A stretch of 64,000 bases of DNA from Arion vulgaris. Taxonomy: Eukaryota > Mollusca > Gastropoda > Stylommatophora > Arionidae. Within the stretch, counting starts at the first letter, position 1. Every line of letters starts with the position of its first letter. Under the pieces are notes generated by a model. That model saw only the letters and a list, made by a program, of their open reading frames with translations. It was not told where the DNA came from and did not search any database. A program made the translations under genes and the position numbers. Shown here piece after piece: positions 23,101 through 38,100 of this stretch. The stretch covers positions 25,798,100-25,862,099 of the forward strand of contig CM036767.1 of NCBI GenBank assembly GCA_020796225.1, in the 5' to 3' direction.

Positions 23101-26100
23101 TTCAGTTCCAGTTTGGAATATCTTCATTGCACTCCGGACATGTCCATAGGTGCTCTGATCTCCTTCACAATATCTCCATCAGCGTCCAGCGACTAACCGT
23201 ACCAGTTCTATTTTGATTGATGAGCCTACTCGTATACCTGTTGTACCGTTCTTTTCTTGCCACACCAATCTTCAAACCCAGTTCTCGCAATCTAGTAGTT
23301 GACGTGGATTGGTTTAGTTGAAGGTCTTCTCTGCGGCCACGCTCTATGAGGCGTTCACGATGTCAGCTCTGTCCATTGGCTGGCCGTCTGATATAGCGGC
23401 AGAGCCAGCCAGCCTGTCTGCTCTCTCATTGCCAACGACACCCGTGTGCCCCGGAACAAAGACAAGTGTAATTCTGCAAATTGTTGACGCCTGCAGTGAT
23501 TCAGTCCATTGCCTGCGCACCGAACCGGCCTCCACCTATCGGATCATACTCAATGAGTCACTCAAAATGCACGCATGAGTGTAGTTTTGTGACTCTAGCC
23601 AGAGTAGTGCATTGTCATGCTGCTTGTTGTCATACTGAATGCACCACTGGCTTCCTTGACCATTCTGCGACATGAGCTTGCAGAGAAGGCCCATGCAGAC
23701 TTTTAGTGACGAACTACCGATCCATCCGTGTAGATCACAACGTCATCTGCATTGCAATTTTCATCGATGATAGCTTTGACGTCTGCATTCAACACCACGG
23801 GATTTCCCTCTCTGCAACCTTTGTCAAATTTAATGATGGTTGAAAAGATGTTCCAGTATATTGGAGGCATCGGTATCCATTCTTCTCCATGGTCGATATT
23901 ATTGAGCCCGCATACCAGCTGAACAGTATCTGCGGCACGCCAACCCATGACTTTTTCCCGCTTTAGCTGATGTCCACCACTGGCACTGAGCTGTGCATGC
24001 AATGGGTGATCCTTTTTGGCACTTATTTTGAAATAGGCACGTGCTCTGGATATCTTGACTCTATACTCCATGGTCGGAAAATCCAGGAGAAACCTCATCG
24101 CCACACAGGGTGTATCCCTTGTGCAACCGAGGATGATGCGCATAGCTTCGTTCTGTATTCTCTCAAGTCTTTCAATTTGCTTTTTGCTGACAGTGAGGAT
24201 GGCCATTGCATATTCAATGGTGGAGAGGACCAATGTCTGATACAGAATAACAAGCAGTCGTTGCTCGATGTTAACAGCCGCCATGACTCTCATTGCCGCC
24301 AAACCTTTGCGTGCCTTGACAATGACATACTCAACATGTTCCCGGAAACACAGACTGAGGTCAAATGTCGCACCCAAAAATTTCATAGATTTATCTACGG
24401 GCAAAACACTACCGCGAAGTGTCACACTAGGCGTACATGCGTTAACAGTGTGATTATTGAGTGAGAACCATGTCACTGCTGCTTTGGTAGGGTTAACTAG
24501 TGCACCAGAGACATCACACCAGTCTGTGATGCGGTCGAGTTCCCTCTGTATCTCACCGACAATCGCATCCCTGTCTTTCCCTTGTCTATACACTAGGATG
24601 TCATCAGCAAATGACAGAGTTCTACCTCTGCCATCGAGTTGTTGTTCTGTGATTGACACTGTATATATTGAACAAGACAGGGGAGAGCCCTGTGGCAATC
24701 CGGAATGTACAGTCACCGGTTCAGAAAACCAACCACCACATCGCAGTTCAACCTTCCTTTTGAACAGCGCAGCAGCTATCCATCTTATGTATAGAGGATG
24801 CACATGGAGTTTGATAAGCTGGTGCATAAGATAATCATAGGGCACTCTGTTGTATGCGTCTTCCAAGTCCACCATTACTGCACATGTTTCAATACCTGCA
24901 TGGAAACCTTCGAAGACATCATAGGCGAGACCGCAGCGTTGCACCATGTTTCTTTCCCAGATCTGTAACCCCCGAGAGTGGGTGGGAGGATATGACGATT
25001 TTCAAGGTCCCATGCGGGGACTGCCTACAGTAGTTGATAGTAGCTCGGCCTGCTAGCTGTGAGACGCCTCATAGCTCGGGTTCGAACCTACTGTCCGGCA
25101 TTTGTTGAGTCCCCTGGTCTTACTCAGGACGATAACATGAGTACCTCTGAAGTCGGAGAAAATCTGCCTGTATGGCGAGGAATACTAATTACGAGTACAT
25201 TGAGCACACGGCTGTCAGTGTAAAGTAATTTACAATGTGCACGCTGCTGCCATTGTAAGAAATTGGAAAAACAGATTTTACGCAAAAATCAGTTTCAGAG
25301 ATGAAACTTCGTCTGAGTTGAAAGCGGACTAAAGAAAAAGAAGGTCCCATGCCAGTCGCGTGCCACGATTTTCTCAAGAAGCTTGCCTGTCGTGTTTTGC
25401 AGTGCAATAATTCTGTAGCCGGCTATCTGAGAGTGATCTTTGTTGGGTTTCGCCAATGGTAGTAGGTAGCTATGAAGCCACTCCTCCCTGATCTCACCGT
25501 CCTGGATGCTGACGTTGAATTCTTTTATCAATTCCTCGATGTCGTCTTTTTATAAATCAGTATGCATTGTGTTTGTTGTTGTTTAGTAATTATATTTATT
25601 TATAGGTTACTTTACTTTAAATTAGCAGATTGTTTCATTTTGTTGAATATTTGTCATTGATTTTTCTCACATTTGTAGACAATTTGATGTGAGCTCAGGC
25701 AACCAGTTGGTTGAGTGTCAAGAGTGTCATAGCCTTTATCATCAGGTGAGATATTTATTTACAAGAGAATATCTATCAACATGTGTGATTGAGAGAGAGA
25801 AGAGAAATGTGTGATGACTGACTATACCGGAGCAATGTATATCTATGTAAAATTTCTAATGCATTGTCTGAAATGCAATTATCTGGAAATTAGAAGAAGA
25901 AAAACTTAGAAATCTTCTTCTTTGTCAATAGTGTCATTGAAAATGTCTTGAATAGTCATGGAAAAAAAATTATCAGACTGTGTTTGCATGCTAACATTGA
26001 GCTCTTAACACAGAGCAACAAGACTTGGAGGTGTCTGTAAAAAAAAAAAGTCAAACTATGTTTGCGTAAAATTGACACAAAGAGCAACAAGACTTGGAGG

Positions 26101-29100
26101 TGTCTGTAAAACAAAAAGTCAAACTATGTTTGCTTAAAATTGACACACAGAGCAACAAGACTTGGAGGTGTCTGTAAAAACAAAAAAGTCAAACTATGTT
26201 TGCGTAAAATTGACACACAGAGCAAGACTTGGAGGTGTCTAAAAAAAGTAACTATATTTACAGCATGTAGATTATACAATGTTATACCTGCTGATCCACA
26301 AGACATAAAAAAGTGTAGATATGAACATTTGGTAGAAATGAGAAGGAAAAGATGAAACCTCCATTATTTGAAATGTGTATCTCTTTCTTTCTGTAACTAC
26401 GGACTGACAAGACAGTCAGTGCTGACAAGCCTACTGGTGTCTTATAGAGCATTAACAAATCTCTATCTCCCTTTGCATAGTGACCCAACTCTGAACCACA
26501 CTGCACATCTCTGTCTCCACTGTTGTCTGCCTGATTATCTTTCGTCAACCACTCTTCCCGAGTATACTGCACAACAATTAATAATAATAATAATTCCTCT
26601 TGTACCCTTATATGTTAGATAGGGCCTGCATGCAATTTCTCCATACCGCTCTATCCTGGGCAACTTGCTCAATCTCCTATGGAATCGAGATCGATATTTC
26701 TTGCCTCTCACAGCAAAGTTCGTTTCAGGGTCTCCTTAGGTCGTCCTCACTTTCTTGAATCCTTTGCATCACACTTCAGTGCCTGTTTTGATATTCGTTG
26801 ATCATTTTTCCTCAAGGTGTGTCAAACAATCTCCATCTTCTCTTTCTTATAACAGTTGTCATTAGTGGTTGACCAGACATTTCTCTAATTTCATCACTTC
26901 TCCTGAATTCATTCCATTTTATATTCATTATTTTTCGATACTTTTTGATCTAACTTGTCACATCCATTCATGTACTTGTTGTACTTGTGGATCATTGATG
27001 GCTTGTCAACATCCATGCACCGCGGTGTCTCAACGTCTGTGTTGACCGTGAGGATATTCTTCTTTGCTTTTTTGTCCCTGTAACCAATGCACATCATGGT
27101 TTCATCCTGATTTTGGTAACACTGCATTTCATGGTATGCAAGTTTGAGGGACTTCAGAAGAGCAAAGCCTACGCGATTGATGTTGAGCGTGCCTGTGTAA
27201 TACTGCTTGTGCTCAAGCAGGTAATCAACCAGGACACGTTTCGTGTAAAAACGATCTGCATATATCTTGTGTCCTGTTCCAACATTAGCAAATAATGTAT
27301 CAAATATTTTCACCGCCTGACTTGATGTATGATCTATTTCAGGATTATAAGATGTGTCCCCACTCAAAATATGGTAATATGTTGTGCAGGCCAAAGGTTT
27401 TGATATGGTACTTGCTTGGCTTACTGACATTGTACTGCTTGAACTTCCATTTTCCTTTAAATCCGATGACCATCTCATCAATACTCAATTCTTGAAAGGG
27501 GTGGAAGGCATCCTGGTACTTTTTCAGGAGAACATTCATGAAAGGTTCAATCTTATCCTTTCCTTCAGAATGCTCCTCACCTGCATGGATCATCGTAAAA
27601 TATATGTCCTGGAAGCGGCTACAAGTAAACATTACATGGTACCATAAAATATAAAACTCAGGTGCCAGAGACCAGTAATCAGGGATCTCAGGCCGTCTAT
27701 CAATTCCGATCATAATCATTACAGCCAGAAATTTGTCAACCTCGTGGGACGTAATGTGAACCCAATGAGAGTACACTGACCGTTGAAGAGATGGAGTGTT
27801 GACGATAATTTTACTCCTGGCATAGGAATTTATTGTCTTCCTAAGTAAAGACTTTACCTCATCATCAAACAGCGATGAAAAAACATTCAAGTGCTGTTGA
27901 ATCTGAAGTAAACCCTGACTCAGGAGACACACCTGGCTGTTGCTTTGGGTGAAATTGGAAAGCATTTTTTGTGGAGTCTTCTCTTATTTCATGCCATTCC
28001 TCTCTTACCATTGTGGCAGCTGTTGTTTTAGCTGCAAATTTCCCCCTTCCTCTACCTCTGTCATTTCCAGTTCCTGTATTTACAGCAGATCTCGGACTTT
28101 TTGATGCAGGTGACTCAGTATCCGAATCATACTGTCTGCAGCTAGCTGCTCCAGTTGGGCTTTGATGGTTATTATGATTCATGTCTGCCTGATTCACTTC
28201 GATATATTCTGGATCGGAATTATTACTAATACTACTTGTAGTACTACAATTATCGAAATCATCCATGCATTTTTCTATAAAAATCAGCGCATGCTCGCCT
28301 GATACACGCATAGTACGCTTGTTACACGAAGGGCCTGGTTCCACATTGAACTGTTTACAAAAACTACGTCTGTAGCAACAACAAATAAATTTGAAACAAA
28401 TCGTAACGTGGGTGAATGAATGATGAAATCAAAAGAGAAAGTGACACTATTAAAGTGAAGGAACCGGAAGAATACTATTAAAAACTAAAATTAGTAGAAT
28501 TAAAACTAGAAGGACTTGTATAAATGGAACAATTCGAAAGGCGATTAAAACAACTTGAATGGCGCAGTGTACGACTAAGAGCATGCAACAGAAGTCGCTG
28601 TGGCGCAGTGTGCGGCTTAAAGCGTGGAAAGAGTTAAAAACTTGTTGCACAGTGAACAGCTTGGCATATATTTGTTTTAAACTCTTCTATGGTTGTTCTA
28701 GGAATGTCACAAGCCACCAGTGACTGAGGAAGATGTTAGTGATCCCAGGTTTGTATGGTACTGCTTTCGCTGCACCAGAAGTCTTAAGAAGATGGTGAGT
28801 GTTTCTAGATTGTCCCTCATATTGTATACTTGCATATTGACATATTAACTAGTACATTTATTGTATCACTCTCAGTCCATGCTTTGAAACAGATGACTGC
28901 ATCATGAGCGAATGGCATCTTTTGAGACCTTAAATCTCCTTGGTGTTACATAGAGTTTTGTTCTGGACATGCAGAATATCATTCTGAATACTAAAAAAAC
29001 TAAGATTATCTCCACTGGCAAAACCACCAATAATGAAAACATAGAAAATGTTACAAGTTTTGAATATGTTGGCTCCCATAATTTTGAGAATGGAGACTAC

Positions 29101-32100
29101 AAAAGAAATCAGAAGAAGACTAGCCATGATAATTCAGAGGATAGTGTATATGAATAACTTAGGCATAACACAAGCAAGGAAACAAAAACTTCTTCGAAGA
29201 TGCATTTTCCCTGTGACAACATATAGATGTGAATCATGAATCATAACACAAGCATTAAAGAAGAAAATCAAATCTTTTGAAATAAAAGGCTACAGAAGAT
29301 TCTAAGAATGCATGGACAAAGAAGCGGAGAAATATAGACATCCTACAAGATCTGAACATTGAGGAACAGTGGCTTCGAAAACATCATGTCTCAGAAACAG
29401 AAATACAAGACGGGCTAACAAGTTTTGCCTCCACTTAAATAGAAAATGAATGAGAAAAAATATATTTTAATGAAATGAGAAATATACCTACACCATTTAG
29501 TATCAATGCTTCACAATTAACTACAAAATCGCCACAGTAAATACATTTTTGCAAACGCTGCACTAGTTTTTTAAACTCATCCATAAAGAGTGAGTTGTTT
29601 TGTGTTTGAAAGCATTTCCTGACTTTAGATTTCACCTTTTCATCACAGCTGAAGTGCTGGTGCTTCAAGTGTTTCTTTAATTTTGGGAACAGTTGGAAAT
29701 TACTAGGAGCTAGGTCTGGGCTATATACATTGGATGTGGTAGCCCTGAAAGGTCCTGTGTTGAACTGCATCCCTTGTTGCTGCACTTGTGTGAGGCATGG
29801 GGTTTGCTGTGTTGAAGAAGTGTTTAATTTCTAATTCAAATCCATCTGATTCTTCGTTTTAATGCAGTAAGAGTTTCACCGAAACATTCAGAGTTTATTG
29901 TTGTTCCTTTTTTTTAGAAAGTCTGCAAGAACAACATGTTGATAATTCTAAAAATAGTCAACACTACCTTCCCAGCCGAGGCCTGAGTTTAGAATTATTT
30001 ATGCTGAGGTGATCGCTTATGGCAGTATTCCAGTATTCTCTATCTTTGAAACTGTCTTACTGTACTCACATCAACACACTGATCACCATATGTCACTTGC
30101 ATATGTCTGAATTTCATTTGCAGGAACATGTTCCACTGTTAAGAATTTAATAACAGCTCGTTATCTGAACTGCACGCCTGAACACTTCTTCATTTTGGTG
30201 TACACTGAGTGGAAAAGTGTTAAAAGTCTTTGTGTACACGGTCATTCATGGAAAAGGGGAGATGCCATGCAATTGTAGATAATCAGATTAATCCAGAAAT
30301 GCCCATCATAATTTGATTACATGAAACATCAAAGTGGATTAGAAGCAATAGCCAGTTTGGGTTTAGGGGGGGTAAGAGCTGCACAGACGCAATATTTACA
30401 CTAAGACAGATTTGCGAACAAACAATTGAATACAATCAAAGTAAACAGCTTATATTTATAGACCAAGAAAAGGCATTTGATAGAGTAAACAGGTGCAAAC
30501 TATGGAAGATCCTTGAAGAATATGGCGTCCAGGGACAACTATTAGGTAATATCATGGCCTTATATCAAGATAGCCAGAGTACAGTAAGAACAACAGAAGG
30601 AATGACCTACTGGTTCTCCATTACATCAGGTGTTAGACAAGGTTGTGTCCTCTCACCACTACTCTTTATTGCATATATGGATAAAATAACTCAAGAGTCA
30701 AATTCAGATAATGATGAAATAAATGAACTGCTTTTGCAGATGATCAGTGCCTGATACATCAAAATGAACAAGATCTACAACATCATATTGACACCTTGAA
30801 CAAAAATTGTGTAAAACATGACATGAAAATCAACAACACTAAAACAGAAATAATGAATATGGGAAGAAAACATAATAATCTAGACATCCATGTCAATGAC
30901 ACTAAAATAAACCAAGTGAAAGAATTCAAATACTTAGGAAGCATATTCACAGAAGACGGAAAACTGGATAGAGAGATAGAGGCTAGAGTACAAAAAGCAA
31001 ATGCTGTAACCTACCAGCTAGCCCCATTGTTAAGGCACCCAAAAATTTCACAGGCAGCTAAGCAACAGATGATCAACAGCATTTTTATACCTACTTTGTG
31101 TTACCAGAGCCAAACATGGACATTGAGCAAAGCGTAGTCACAAAAAATAACTACATGTTAAATGCGTTGCCTGCGAAAAGTTACCAACAACACAAGAAAA
31201 GACAGAATCACCAACATCAGCATAAGAAAGAAAGTTGGCACAAAACCGTGCTTGAATTACATAGAGAAACAAAGAATGAAGTGGTTTGGCCACTTAATAA
31301 GAATGCATCCAAACTCCTCAGTATACAGAGTCTTCTACAACAGAACATCGGGAAAGAAGGCAAGAGGAAGACCACGGAAAAGATGGTTAGATGGCATAGC
31401 AGAATCCTGTGAAAGAGCAAAGATAACAATCACACAAGCCACCAGAACAGCGCAAGACAAAACAGAAAACCACGACACTGGACAACAACCCGGTAGCAGT
31501 GTGACGACAAAAGAAAGAAGAAGAAGAAGAATAAGCATGGTTCTTGGAAGATGAGGCAGAGGAATCAAAGCCCAAGACATAAATGGAAATGGGACATTTA
31601 AGAGACCTTGAACAAGGCATTAGAGGAAGGGGGAGAACTGACTAGAGATCAATAGTTTTTCAGGTATGATGTGATAAGAACAATGTTCAGCAAAAGACAT
31701 GCTACTTGATGATGTATGAGATTATTGAAAGAATCTGACTGGTTTGCTTTGATAATACTGATAGTAAGGATATCAAGAGAGTTTAAGAAATTAGAATAGA
31801 ATGTGGTTGCAGTAAGTAGCCACATTTGAGACGATGGATAAAACCATGTTTAACCAGCAAACTACATGAGTCATCAGCATGCATACACTTGTTAAAAAAC
31901 AAGAGTATTCATGGCTTTGTCCCCGAGTTCAGTGAAGCCTGTTCTGATAATATCAACAATAATTAGTCATGATAGTATTTTGATAAGATATTAACCATCA
32001 ATTCATTCCGTAGAAACAATTTTCTGGCCATTGAGTTTTCTAACAAAGACTGCTTTGTACCAACTCAACACTCTTTATTGACAGAGCCATTCTAATATTG

Positions 32101-35100
32101 TTTATTAAATGTTGAAACAGTTTTTGTTGATATTATCCATTTGATGAGAAATGTAACCTTTAGACACTGTCATTGAATAGATCTGCACTACACCATTTGC
32201 TGATATTAGACATCAGCATTCAAGATTTTCTAGTCTAGCAACACATTTGTCTATACAAAATGTTTCTCTGATTTTATTCAATAATTTCGCCCATGTGGTG
32301 CCAGGGCCCGCAAGGAAGCAAAGAATAGTACCACTGTAACCTACAATGTATTTTGTAAGAGGCGACCCTAGGATGATACCTAGTAAATAAAAAGTAGCGC
32401 AGAAATCGGATATGCTGGCCTACTTGTGGGCGCATAACTGGCACAGCGTACAATTGCTCTTAGGCTCAGATCATATACAAATCACACAGAGTGGTTGACA
32501 AGGGGTCGATATGGAGCGTTCGATAATTATTCAGATATTTCTGTAATTATGTCTTAGGAACTTGCTTTTACTTGAAGTTCAATTCTCACGATTGACATTC
32601 CTCACACATTTGACAAGCCCATACATGCTCCATACGTGAATGCAGCATTCATTTCAATGTTCCCTAGCCCACTGTATCAAAGGGGTGTTGGTTGGCATAT
32701 ATTCTCTCTCTATCATGTCGAAAGTACTGGCTGTTTATTTCACACTTAGCCCTCATTTCAATCAAGCGGTTCAATGCTTCAATTCTGTTTTCACATATGT
32801 GGAGCAGAGGGTATTTATATGTTCACTTTACCCATACTTTTCCACTTGCAATAGATGCTTTTACGGCAAGTCTTTCAGTGATTTCATTTCTTTTCAACCC
32901 TGTATGCCCAGGTGTGTAAAGTCAAGACAGTACCTTGAAGCAGGACAACTGAATGCTGTGTTAAGCTTGCCTACATCAATCTTTCATCATTTAGATTTGT
33001 CAATGTTAACAAATCGGCTGTTAACATCGAGCAACGACTGCTTGTCATTCTGTATCAGACATTGGTCCTCTCCACCATTGAATATGCAATGGCCATCCTC
33101 ACTGTCAGCAAAACGCAAATTGAAAGACTTGAGAGATACAGAATGAAGCTATGCGCATCATCCTCGGTTGCACAAGGGATACACCCTGTGTGGTGATGAG
33201 GTTTCTCCTGGATTTTCCGACCATGGAGTATAGAGTCAAGATATCCAGAGCACGTGCCTATTTCAAAATAAGTGCCAAAAAGGATCACCCATTGCATGCA
33301 CAACTCAGTACCAGTGGTGGACATCGGCTAAAGCGGGGCAAATCATTTGTTGACCGTGCCGCAGATACTGTTCAGCTGGTATGCGGGCTCAATAATATCG
33401 ACCATGGAGAATGGATACCGATGCCTCCAATATACTGGAACACCTTTTCAACCATCATTGACAAAGGTTGCGAGAGGGAAATCGCGGCGTTGAATGCAGA
33501 CATCAAAGCCATCATCGATGAAAATTGCAATGCAGACGACGTTGTGATCTACACGGATGGATCGGTAGTTCATCACGAAAGGTCTGCATGGGCCTTCTCT
33601 GCAAGCTCATGTGGCAGAATGGTCATGGAAGCCAGTGGTGCATTCAGTATGACAACAAGCAGCATGACAATGGAGGTACTGGCGGTGACCAATGCACTAC
33701 TTGGCTAGAGTCACAAAATTACACTCATGCGTGTATTTTGAGTGACTCATTGAGTATGATCCGAAAGGTGGAAGCCGGTTCGGTGCGCAGGCAATGGACT
33801 GAATCACTGCAGGCGTCAACAATTTGCAGAATTACACTTGTCTTTGTTCCGGGGCACATGGGTGTCGTTGGCAATGAGAGAGCAGACAGGCTGGCTGGCT
33901 CTGCCGCTATATCAGAGGGCCAGCCAATGGACAGAGCTGACATCGTGAACGCCCTCATAGAGCGTGGCCGCAGAGAAGACCTTCATCTAAACCAATCCAC
34001 GTCAACTACTAGATTGCAGAAGCTGGGTTTGAAGATTGGTGTGGCAAGAAAAGAACGGTACAACAGGTATACGAGTAGGCTCATCAATCAAAATAGAACT
34101 TGTACGGTCAGTCGCTGGACGCTGATGGAGATATTGCGAAGGAGATCAGAGCACCTATGGACATGTCCGGAGTGCAATGAAGATATTCCAAACTGAAACT
34201 GAACACTGAACATCAATCCTCCTAAGCACACTCATCGAGTTTCTTACTGTTATTGCACGCAACACATTTTGTTGGCCAGTCACATCATTTCACCATAGAC
34301 AGCATTTCCACTGTCTTGTTTGGATTGGTTAAATTGAATGCACTGCTTTCCTTTTGTATAATCCTATCATTCACCTGTGCCATGTAAACCCTTCCAAATT
34401 ACACTCCTGATTCACTAAATCATCAGTAGAGATGTCATTTCTTTATCTCTGCTTCTATAGATGTCGACCTATTTCCTGCAGTACCTGCCCAAGGTGACTA
34501 TCAAATCCATATGTTTACACAACTTCACCAGAGTGTCAGTTCATTCATCACTATGGCTAATGTGATCAAGGGGACAGTATTTCTGATTCCACCATTCAAG
34601 ACTGCCCCCTCTTTAGTCCTCTGCCGTTGCTCTTTGTTAGGCAGCCATGTAGTGGATTCCATCTATCACCAGAAACACATAAGTATGTCTTCACCTGGAC
34701 AATCTTTCATCATTTAGATTTGTCTTGTAGGCCAAACATATATCTTATAGCCTCATTCTGCAGCCTATTCAGTGTCTTCAGTTGGACATCACTGATTGTC
34801 AGAATGCCCAGTTCATAGTCAAATGCAGGAAAACACTAGTGCCTGATACAGTAAGAACACCAACCTTTGTATAGAATCAATAAGATTTGTTTAGAATCAA
34901 TAACTTTGTATAGAATCAATAGCTTTGTTTAGAATCAATAACCTTTGTATAAAATCAATAACCTTTGTATAAAATCAATAACATTTGTATAAAATCAGTA
35001 ACTTTGTTTAGAATATATAACATTTGTATAAAATCAATAACATTTGTATAGAATCAGTAACTTTGTATGGAATCAATAATCTTTGTATAGAATCAATAAC

Positions 35101-38100
35101 CTTGGTATAGAATCAATAACCTTTGTTTAGAATCAATAACTTTGTATAGAATCAATAACTTTTGTATAAAATCAATAACTTTTGTTTAGAATCAATAACC
35201 TTTGTTAGAACAAGCTGTGCCATCACTCTAAACACTTCTAAGCCATCCTGCTTTGATAACAATATATAGCATGATTCAAGTGAAGGTCTCTATTGAAATT
35301 AGTTAGTTAGTCTTTCCTCTTGGGCCTGTGAATCAATAATTTGGCGGCATGGGCAGAGGTCATAGTTCTCCATGTCTGCAGTTCGTTGCTATCCGTTTTA
35401 GGTCTTTAATGTTTACTAGGCCCATCGTTGAGCCTTCTCTGGTGATGGTTCTACGCAGAGTCTCTCTTGGTCTTCCTCGTTTTCTTTTTCCCTCTGGTGT
35501 CCATATGAGGGATTGGTAAGGAGTCTTCTCTCATCCATTCTAAGTGTGTGGCCGATGTAGTTCCAGTGGCGCTTTCTTATAAAATTTGATACATTTTCTT
35601 GCTTGGTCTCTTGTCTTATTTGTGTATTGGGTCTGAAATCTGACCATTTGAGGTTCAATATTCTTCTAAGACATTTATTCTCAAAGTTATCTAATTTTCT
35701 TTCTAGAGCTTTTGTTGCTTTCCAACTCTCGCATCCATAAGTTAATACTGGAATCACACAAGAGTTAAAGATCTTTAATTTTAAGTGCTTGCTGAGTGAA
35801 TTGGACTTCCATATATTTGACAATTTGTTAAAAGCACTTGATGCCAATGCGATTCTGTGTGGAATTTCTGGCGCTGTATCCCCGTAGATGTCATCATACT
35901 CCCTAGGTATATAAAACTTTTGACTTTTTCAAGAGTGTAGTTTTTAGTTGAATATTTTCTGGACTGCTGGTAAGGTCAACAATTTTTGTTTTTGTGGTGT
36001 TTATTTGGAGACCAATTTGTCCTGAGATATTTTGGAGAAGGTTTGTTTTCATTTGAATATCTTGATGTGATGAACTCAAAAGGGCTATATCGTCGGCAAA
36101 ATCAAGGTCTTCTAAAATTTTATCAACCCACTTGATGCCCATATTTGCGTTATTGGTGCATTGAAATTGAAATTGTTGCTGAGATATTTTGAGATCTAAT
36201 GTCCTTTCAGTATCCTGTCTACACACGTTGACCGTCAGTTTCTGTGTGTTGACAATTCAGTTTCAGCTTCATATGTCTTCATTGCACTCAGGACATGTCC
36301 ATAGGTGCTTTGATCTAGCAAATGTAGCTAAAATTCAGCCAACCGGATTGGGTCGGACATTGACATTTGCAGATGATATCTTAATATATAGGACTGGGTC
36401 AGATAGGCGAGAGATGGTTGACGACATTCAGAAAACATTGCGTACCATCTCGGGTTGGTGTAGAGAGTCTCGCTCTCAGGTCAATCCTGAAAAAGCGTGT
36501 ATGTTGTGGTGCTCGTTGAATAATCACATCGTCAAGGCTGACCTACCCTGTGTAATCTTTGATGAACATACCATCGAGCGCAGAGACAGGTTGCGCTATC
36601 TTGGAATAACCTTTGATCGTAGTCTATCTTTCAAACACCATATTGAACAAACGGTGCAAGCGTGGTATGCGGCTCTCAAAGTTATGGTGGCCGCCACCTT
36701 GAGCAGAGACTACTTGCCATTTTGTTCGATCGACTGGTAATGTCAGTGGTAGATTACGGACTCGGAATTCTTACGATATCAAGATCACAATGTGAGCGAT
36801 TGACGGGTTCAGAATGAAGGTATGCGTATAGTTCTGGGATGCACTAGAGATACCCCCATTGTGAAGATGAGATATATGCTTAGCCTTCTGTCACTACGCT
36901 CCCGTCATGCAATCGTCCAAACCAAGGCATAAATGCGGGTTACTTCGGATAAGAGACATCCACTACACAAGAACACTAATGATGTTAAGGGCACGAGAAT
37001 CAAGCGTGGCATGTCGTGGATGGCCCAGGCTGAGAGAATAATTGGCCAGGTGACTACGGTTGCGACCCTACCAAAAGGGAAGAATGGATCCCAACAGATG
37101 GTGGCATGATGAACTATCTCAACGTTATCATTACTCTTGGAAGAGAATGTAGAGATTGGGGCAACATGAAGGCTGATCTCGCAGTTAAGCAGCTGATAGA
37201 AGATAATGCAAGGGATGATGATGTTGTTGTATATAGTGATGGGTCGGTTCAACGTGGTGAGAAATCCGGCTGGTGTTTCTTGGCTTATGCGCATGGTAGG
37301 GTTGTTGCAGAGCGAAGTGGGGCATACAGGACAACTACTTCTAGTATGAGGATGGAGGTTGAGGCCGTTACTGCTGCCCTCCATTGGATTTCTGGGACTT
37401 CATTTACTGGGGCAGTTGTTGTCTCTGACTCTCAGTCGATGCTTCACAAGATCCAGAAGGGCGGTTTCGGTATGAGTGGATGTCGTCTATAGAAGTTTCT
37501 AACCTCCAGCGGCTTACGTGGATATACTGTCCTGGGCATGCGGGTGTTTACGGTAATGAGAGAGCGGACAGGCTTGCATCAACAGCATCGATTGTTGGGG
37601 AGTTGAAGATGGATAAGGGGATATTCTTCGGTCTCTTTGCGACTCTCTATTGGATGAGGACACTAAAATCGATGTTGAATCGATCAAGCGATTTAAGCAG
37701 TTTGGAGTTACCGTCGTTGTTCAAGTCGAACTGGATGCCTGAGAGGCAGAGTGAGAGGTGTGTTTAATCAGCGAGCCACAGGAACCATCAGTATGCATAC
37801 TCTTCGATATCTGTTGGGGAGACTGAGCACCTATGGGTCTGCCGGAGTGCAATGACGTCAGTTTAGTAACCAATAACCAATCTCCTTCGCAATATCTCCA
37901 ACAGCTTCCAGCGACTAACCATACCAGTTTGATGTTGACATTTCAGTTATTTAATTAGAACAATGTCACATATGCCTAAGCTGGATTGATTTTCACTTGC
38001 AGATGACTCAGAAATCAGCAAAACCAAAGACAGCTGCTCTTCCTTCAAATACAGGAAAGGAATCATCTACTGCATCAAACAAATCTACCAAGACAGAAGC

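Larger units (their letters stand above)
23098..25550 (-). mobile_element. LINE with RT and RNase H (family 1, copy C), interrupted by a SINE
   Basis: 5'-truncated copy. The right end encodes [20 protein letters not shown] and [20 protein letters not shown] (25531-25340). After the SINE comes an open RT to RNase H stretch (24947-23703). Beyond its stop the RNase H goes on in other frames: [19 protein letters not shown] sequence at about 23560-23520, [20 protein letters not shown] (23455-23396), and the 3' end [16 protein letters not shown] near 23140. The terminus is CCAAACTGGAACTGAAACAC with no poly(A). Confidence 0.92.
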
